Positions 58,203-64,000 of a stretch of 64,000 nt of DNA are shown here, piece after piece. Origin of the DNA: Endomychus coccineus (lineage: Eukaryota; Arthropoda; Insecta; Coleoptera; Endomychidae); the NCBI GenBank assembly GCA_958510875.1, contig OY294067.1, positions 236,882,361-236,946,360 on the forward strand, read 5' to 3'. Below the pieces are notes generated by a model, which had not been told where the DNA came from, did no database searches, and was given only the letters and a program-made list of their open reading frames with translations. Position 1 is the first letter of the stretch. Each line of letters begins with the position of its first letter. The translations under genes and the position numbers were made by a program.

Positions 58203-59165
58203 GAGTAAAGTAAAGTAAAATGTATTCATCACTGAAGTACAAACATATGGCATACCTATGCTTAGTACTTATTGGATTAGTCACAATATACATATATAAA
58301 TTGATATTACTAAATCAACATTAAAAATTTATAAACTCATCCACACTATAGAACGCCTGACGTAGAAGGATTTGACGAATTATTATTCTAAATTGACGAA
58401 AATTAGCTGTACTGGCTTGAGGCACAATTTTATTGATTTTGTTAAAACATTTTAACCCTTTGTAAATATGTGAATTTTGTCCTACATAGAGTCTGGAGAA
58501 AGGTAGATGTATTTCCTGATTAGATCGAGTATCATGAGAATGCAAGTTATAGTTTTTCAAGTATAAATTTTCATTTTTCTTGATTGAAATAATTAGACCA
58601 AATATATATAAACTTGGAAGAGTAAGAATTTGTAGAGAAATAAACAAAGGTCTACAGTGATGTCTAGGACTAACTTGGCAAAGGCACCTAAAATACATAA
58701 ATTTTAGTGTACTCATAGAAACTGTGTGTCTCAAACATCTTATTAGATAACACATTGAGCTGAGTTTTTTGCACACTTTTTTAATGTGACATTCCCATGT
58801 TAATTTATGGTCAATTTGAAGTCCTAAAAAGTTTATCTGATTTAGCTGTTCTATTGACACCCCATCCATTTTCAAAAGTAAATTATAATCGGGTGACATA
58901 TTCTTTGGCAAAAATCTGATAAATTTAGTTTTTGCAGAATTAACTGTTAAACCATTTTTACAACACCAGTCCAAAAATTCCACTGATACTCTATTGCAGT
59001 TAGTTACCTGATCATCTAAATTAGTGTTGGCTATGATAGCATTAGAGTCGTCCGCATAAGCAAATAATTTGTGGTTCCCCCTGCATTCACCAAGTAAATC
59101 GTTTAAGAATACTATGAAAAGTATTGGTCCCAAAATGGAGCCTTGTGGAACTCCCAAAGATATAA
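58203..59165 (-). mobile_element. 5'-truncated LINE in hppy intron 4, antisense
   Basis: The minus-strand ORF2 end is followed by about 100 bases of 3' UTR and a short tandem tail (TTTAC units, 58206-58221 on the plus strand as GTAAAGTAAAGTAAAA). The element begins abruptly at the RT catalytic region. Confidence 0.75.
58321..59157 (-). CDS. LINE reverse transcriptase C-terminal half (278 codons, open)
   Basis: Starts MGVPQGSILGPILFIVFLND (RT finger-palm), then FAYADDSNAI with the catalytic DD, LTVNSAKTKFIRF, INFLGLQIDHKLTWECHI and the thumb region (LCKKLSSMCYLIRCLR). The normal stretch between LKFMYFRCL and CRPLF is shortened by roughly 35 residues compared with relatives as I recall them, so there is an internal deletion, but the frame survives. 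The tail HDTRSNQEIHLP, then VGQNSHIYKGLKCFNKI is typical of this LINE group. Not functional because the 5' half is missing. Confidence 0.85.
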   Translation of the reverse strand: MGVPQGSILGPILFIVFLNDLLGECRGNHKLFAYADDSNAIIANTNLDDQVTNCNRVSVEFLDWCCKNGLTVNSAKTKFIRFLPKNMSPDYNLLLKMDGVSIEQLNQINFLGLQIDHKLTWECHIKKVCKKLSSMCYLIRCLRHTVSMSTLKFMYFRCLCQVSPRHHCRPLFISLQILTLPSLYIFGLIISIKKNENLYLKNYNLHSHDTRSNQEIHLPFSRLYVGQNSHIYKGLKCFNKINKIVPQASTANFRQFRIIIRQILLRQAFYSVDEFINF

Positions 59166-59169
59166 TATA

Positions 59170-60330
59170 TATATACTGAACACTCTTTTTATGAAGACTG
59201 ATTTTATGCCATCAAGGCCATAACTACCATATGTAAATGCCTTAATAGTATATTATTACTTAGAATTACTTTGTTCATGACACATAAATAATACTTTGAT
59301 ACCAATAAACTTTGCTGTTGAAACAAGTCGAACCAACAAATTATTGACGTTTCAAATTAAATTCGATCTGACTTGACGTTTCATAGCACGCTTTATTTTT
59401 CTCGTATTTGTCTATACGTTTCTATCATGTTTGTCATATTGATGGTAGTGAATAATGAAATCATTATTTACTAGTGATTAATGGATATCATTATGCTTGA
59501 GGGAACACATGCATAATGCATATTTTATACAATAGTCGTGGACAAAATTCAACTATTAAATATTTGGATATTAATGAAGAAGTTGATGGTGTTTGGAAAT
59601 TTAACTTGATTTGTTGAAATTAGTATTACATATTTGTATAAAATCTGTAGGAAAAGAAATCTACAAATAAATTTACTAAATCAAATTACTCAAAGACAAA
59701 AATGTCTAACACCATCTACCTGCTAGTAGATGTCCTACCAAGAAATCTGAGCACTTTTCAAAAATTACGGAGAACATTGGAATACTTGAGCCATATGGTG
59801 ACATCGAACCAATGTAACCATTGAGAAATAAACGAATATTTCTTGTCAGCTTTTGCCAGATATAACAATGGTAACGTTTCTTCAGTTCGATCAGTGCAAT
59901 TACAACTAATAGGTTCAGACAGTTGTTCCACTCTCTAGAACTCATCCGGTCTTCACCTTACTCGTTCTGCTAATGAGCTTGAGATAGTGTCTGAAACTAT
60001 TAGTTGTACTGTTACTGATCGATTGTAGTGTATCAGGTGAAAGCTAACAACAAATATCAATTTATTTCTCAAAAATTTAATGTTTTGCATTACCCAACTG
60101 TAATATTTAATTTGAATGAAATTGAAATGTTCAATGAAGTTGGTTGATGATTTTGATGAACAAATGCATTTTCAAACTTTAGGTATATTCTAGTTGCGCA
60201 TTTGAAATCTTTGACTTGCCAATGATATCGGTAAATAAAAACGTTCTTTTCAAGAATGATAAGTCACTAAATTTGTCGTGCAAAAGTACCCTGATAAAAT
60301 GCTTTTTTTTTTATTAATGAAATAGCTGGT
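59170..60330. other. hppy intron 4, no feature recognised
   Basis: AT-rich. The 79-codon minus frame at 59706-59945 has no recognisable domain. Confidence 0.4.
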
Positions 60331-60334
60331 TTCC

Positions 60335-60449
60335 AGAAGTAATCCCTAATTTATCTCTAATATTTTGCGATATACTGATATAAGTACATTCGACCTTCAT
60401 GTATATCAGTATATCGCAATATATTAGAGAGAAATTCAGGATTACTTCT
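60335..60449. repeat. Inverted repeat (MITE-like hairpin)
   Basis: AGAAGTAATCC...GCGATATACTGATATA pairs with GTATATCAGTATATCGC...GGATTACTTCT; arms about 48 bases, loop about 18. Confidence 0.8.
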
Positions 60450-60986
60450 TCAGTTTTACTGTCTCCAGGAAGAATACTATGACCAATAAGCGATATCTGA
60501 TTATGTAGGTCTGTACTTACGATTGGAAAATAATCATATATATTAACAAATAATACCAATTAAAACAGATTAGGATCAGATAACGGTGCTATCTGAAACT
60601 TTGAACTATTCTTATCAGAATATTTCTCAATTTATGGAAAGAATGTAAACAATTTTCATTCCGATTTTTTAAATCAGTATCAAATCAACCAATGTCAACA
60701 TTATGTCATTGTATTTAATTAACAATAACGATGATCATGATTACAATTTTGAATTTGTAGATAATCAACAATATCATATCAATTTCAACATTATTGAAGG
60801 GTGTTTCAATTAAAAAATAGATTGGAATGCATTTTTTACGTAAATCGTAAAACTTATGTTCAGGAGGTTTTAATTGCTTATAAAGATATTATTACTTTAC
60901 AAATAACAATAAAGATTCTTGACCCAGTATGAATTATATATAAAAATTCTCGGGAATAGGTCACATTAACACTTTGTTTTATATTC

Positions 60987-61028
60987 GTCTTTACGTACGT
61001 TTCGGTCTCACGACGATCATCAGAAGAC
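60987..61028 (-). ncRNA. Hammerhead ribozyme-like motif (left copy)
   Basis: Minus strand: stem I GUCUU/AAGAC, intact core CUGAUGA, stem II weakened (CGUC against GACC, one mismatch), GAA, stem III AC/GU with loop GUAC, A at the cleavage site. Confidence 0.55.
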
Positions 61029-61207
61029 TCACTATGTCAAAAAAGGGGTGTATTAAAACTAATTATAGCACAAGCGTCCATACCGCACAAATTTAATTTC
61101 AATCAAAAGAGCCCACGCCGTCGAAACGAACAGAACCACATCGAAATTGTATCGTCAGTAATTGTGCTATAATTAGTTTTATTATACCCCCTTTTTTGAC
61201 ATAGTGA

Positions 61208-61249
61208 GTCTTCTGATGATGGTCGTGAGACCGAAACGTACGTAAAGAC
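61208..61249 (+). ncRNA. Hammerhead ribozyme motif (right copy, best conserved of this family)
   Basis: Stem I GUCUU (61208-61212) / AAGAC (61245-61249); core CUGAUGA (61213-61219); one extra U (61220); stem II GGUC/GACC with loop GUGA; GAA (61233-61235); stem III AC/GU closed by GUAC; predicted cleavage after A61244. All invariant core bases are present. The short stem III is typical of PLE hammerheads, which are thought to work as dimers. Confidence 0.68.
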
Positions 61250-61300
61250 GAATATAAAACAAAGTGTTAAATTTTTATATATAATTTACAAATAACATTA

Positions 61301-64000
61301 CATCGCTTAAGAGGGATTCCTGGCAATCTGGCAAAGTTACTTTGGCGAGTTGGTGTAAAGGGTGAGACCACACTAAAAATCGAAACGATATTGCAGTCGT
61401 TTTGAATTATGGGCGTGAACATAATATAAAATATTCGCAGTTTAGCATTGTATCAAATTATATACTTGATGGAGTAGATTTACTTGAATAAAATGATTCA
61501 TAATTAACGTATTGAACATAATTAAACGAAATGCTAATTTTTACAAAAATATATTGATTCGTACAATATATCGAATTCGATTCACGTTAATTTTTCCACA
61601 CAAAGTGCCTTTTATCAATAAATTTTTATGTAAATCGCCATTTTGGTTAGTTGCATTCAATATGCTCATTAAAATTATATAGTTAATGTAGGATGAGTAT
61701 CTGATGTGTCTAAATAAAAATAGTTTACATATTTATATTTAATCACTTCTTAATAAAAAAAACTGCATTAATGTTAGTTATTGCAATCAAAAGTAGATAA
61801 TAATGACATCGTAGAAGGTACCCAAATTGTATATTACATACTACGGTTAAAATTTAATGTAGATGAAAAGTTATTTAGTACTGTGATATGTTTTATTTAT
61901 GGACATGAAAAAATTATTTATCATGTTTATATGAAGTATGAAATGAAAAAATTATATGAGAAAAAGTAAGATTAATCTAGTTTATTTATCAAGTTCTTGA
62001 TTATAATATGTATATAGAAATAAATAATTACATTCTACAATAAATTCATATTTTGAATTTTACGATAATGGAAAGATTGTTTCGAAGACTAAACCTGTAC
62101 AATTTCCTAAACATGCGCCTAGAAATTTGCCAACATCAATATACTGCTTAAAACTAGATTCCCTTTTACATTTATGTCTGGACCTCATCTTCTACTTAAT
62201 TTGCCTCTCCGATCTCCTCTCTGATAAATTCGTTGATTTCCTCATCGTCCTATGGTTTAATATGAGAATTTTCTCGTAAACAATTTAAAACTTAATCTAA
62301 AACAGAGCTAGTTCTACATTCGCTCAATCTTAACAAGTGCACATACTTACACAAGGAATTCTTCACTTCTTGTTCAGGAAACTCGCACTTGTAGCGATGA
62401 ATACAAATTTCGCATACTCTGGAGGTAATGTCCTACATTCGTTCTCGCATAATTGCATTACATTTACAGTATATGTTGTGTTAGGATCTCTTAACAACTT
62501 TACCTGGCGGTCATATATTACCTTCACATTGTTCTTAAACGCATATACCTTCTTGTGAGCTTTTCATATAATTCGGTCCTGGTAGCTGTTCCCATTTTTC
62601 CATTCAATATTCACAATCCTCTTCCTATTCTTATGTATACTAGGACTAGGTCGTAGATTGTTTCCAGTAGGTTATTTAATGTTCTATTGTCATTCTGTAA
62701 CACATTTTAATTCTTCCTTCAACCCGAAAATAAAACCTAGAACAAAAAATCATGTATTTTAGATCTACAATAATATTTTCATATTTATCATTGTCAAATA
62801 GTTGACAAAATCTGCTTCATTTGTCTCTTGTAATTTTAACAGGTAATAATTATTTGACAATTCCACAAACCTGTCTTCGTCCTATTTTTCATCTGCTTCT
62901 TCAAAGCTGGATCTTGTAATTTCTTCTTTCCTTGAATATTGCAGTTTTTCACAACTTAAACTTATGGGTGTCGCTCAGAATCAAAGTGTATGACGTATGA
63001 CACAATTAACCCACGAATGACCAATCATGTATCGATGTTTAACGTAGTCTCAAAGGGTGAGGTATCTAGGGGGTAGCTTGTAATAAATCTCATTGTGGAT
63101 ATGTGGCATAATGGAATATTTCTTATTCTCTGTCTATGCAACAATATATCGGTCAGATAAACTATTCAAGTGTGGGCGTAACTGTTACATTATTTCTGAG
63201 CAGTTTTTATTTGTTGAAAGGATCATAGGATAAAAAATTTATATCTTATTATATATTCTAAAACCACTTGTATGTTTTGTTTTCTTGGTATTCTGGTTCT
63301 TTAATATGACTAAAAATAAAACTTCTCTTTTTTTACGTTTCAATAATATATTCTTATCTTTATCGAAAATTGTTATGTTAATTAGTGTTTTCATGTAATT
63401 TACAAAAGGATAGATGACTTTGATTAATGGAATGCGTCTGCAGCCGACTTGTGTTTTTGTGTTTTGGAATGCAATTAAAACTGCAGAAAACATAGGATCG
63501 GTTGTGTGTGAAAGAATAATTTATGTCTAATTATCAAATGTATGTACTTGAAATGGATTGAATCTGGCTAATTGAGTAATTAACTATTCTATGATTTTAC
63601 AAATCTAATAAAATACTATCATTATTTTATGAATTAGCTATTCTACGATTTACGTTTCATTCCTATTATTAACAACTAATCAAGGTTAAGATAACTATGA
63701 AATTTTATTTCAAAACTCACAACTACAAGGGAAGACAGTACATGTTTGTATATTGGTATCACTATGTTGACGATGACATCGCTTACTTTATTGGTAGTAC
63801 CCGGCAAATAAATTAATTTCTTACCTTTTTATCAACTTATATATAGATATATATTTCACCTCATAGATAAAAACAACTCTATAAACTTTTGAAATCTGAC
63901 TCTTCCACGTACAAATAAACCATTCTTTCGCTATTTATCACAAACCCAGCCACACAGATTTTATTATAACCGCATTACACAAGTTTGCACCGTATAACTC
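61301..64000. other. hppy intron 4 continued, to the window edge
   Basis: AT-rich sequence. No further kinase exon is visible on the plus strand; the short frames present have no recognisable domains. Confidence 0.45.

Larger units (their letters stand above)
60905..61300. mobile_element. Inverted pair of PLE terminal repeats
   Basis: Arms of about 100 bases (60968-61069 and 61172-61269) are near-perfect inverse copies, each holding a hammerhead motif, with a spacer of about 100 bases. The left flank continues with ATTCTTGACCCAG as at 13.9 kb. No coding sequence remains. Confidence 0.75.

Overview
The window is AT-rich nuclear DNA from an animal, most likely an insect and possibly a beetle. 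The reasons are small exons in long introns with GT/AG borders, animal gene families, and a dense mix of Penelope-like elements (PLEs), mariner-family, hAT and LINE debris typical of insect genomes. The species cannot be fixed from the sequence. There is no operon, CRISPR array or rRNA, and I saw no convincing tRNA.

Five host genes are supported. (1) 7,784-21,883 (+): the last six exons of a RhoGEF of the PLEKHG1/2/3 type (DH domain, PH domain, long disordered tail). Its 5' exons lie outside the window or were not found. (2) 32,978-44,386 (-): a complete five-exon scully/HSD17B10 gene (mitochondrial 3-hydroxyacyl-CoA dehydrogenase type 2, 256 aa), its introns swollen by transposons. (3) 45,904-46,905 (+): single-exon PRCC, divergent from scu. 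(4) 52,037-52,813 (-): single-exon ALG14, the membrane anchor subunit of the second enzyme of the N-glycan lipid-linked oligosaccharide pathway. (5) 56,938-57,651 (+, running off the right edge): the first four exons of happyhour/MAP4K3, ending at the APE motif of the kinase domain.

The rest is mostly mobile DNA. 0.3-2.1 kb: PLE remnant with a LINE nested in it. 4.0-4.8 and 5.6-7.3 kb: RNase H-type LINE remnants on the minus strand. 9.2 and 13.9-14.9 kb: PLE remnants. 11.8-12.4 kb: a decayed cysteine-rich ORF. 19.4-20.5 kb: LINE. 23.07-24.12 kb: a PLE 3' part with an open GIY-YIG ORF between inverted terminal repeats. 28.3-30.2, 36.5-38.6 and 54.1-55.3 kb: mariner-family elements with very long inverted arms, the middle one carrying a transposase with a single stop. 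34.95-36.15 kb: a hAT-like element. 48.7, 53.7 and 56.1 kb: a MITE family with 8-bp target duplications. 53.0-53.8 kb: a foldback element with a THAP fragment. 58.2-59.2 kb: a LINE antisense in hppy intron 4.

The most interesting signal is a set of hammerhead-ribozyme motifs in the PLE-related repeats. Three loci (15.60, 24.06 and 61.23 kb) keep complementary stem I, a core like CUGAUGA...GAAA and a two-base-pair stem III with a four-base loop; 15.60 and 24.06 kb have core changes. Weaker or decayed copies occur near 0.4, 1.9, 3.0, 13.97, 23.12 and 61.01 kb. Hammerheads in PLE terminal repeats are known as a class. These copies, including two families with an extra U between the core and stem II, are worth testing.
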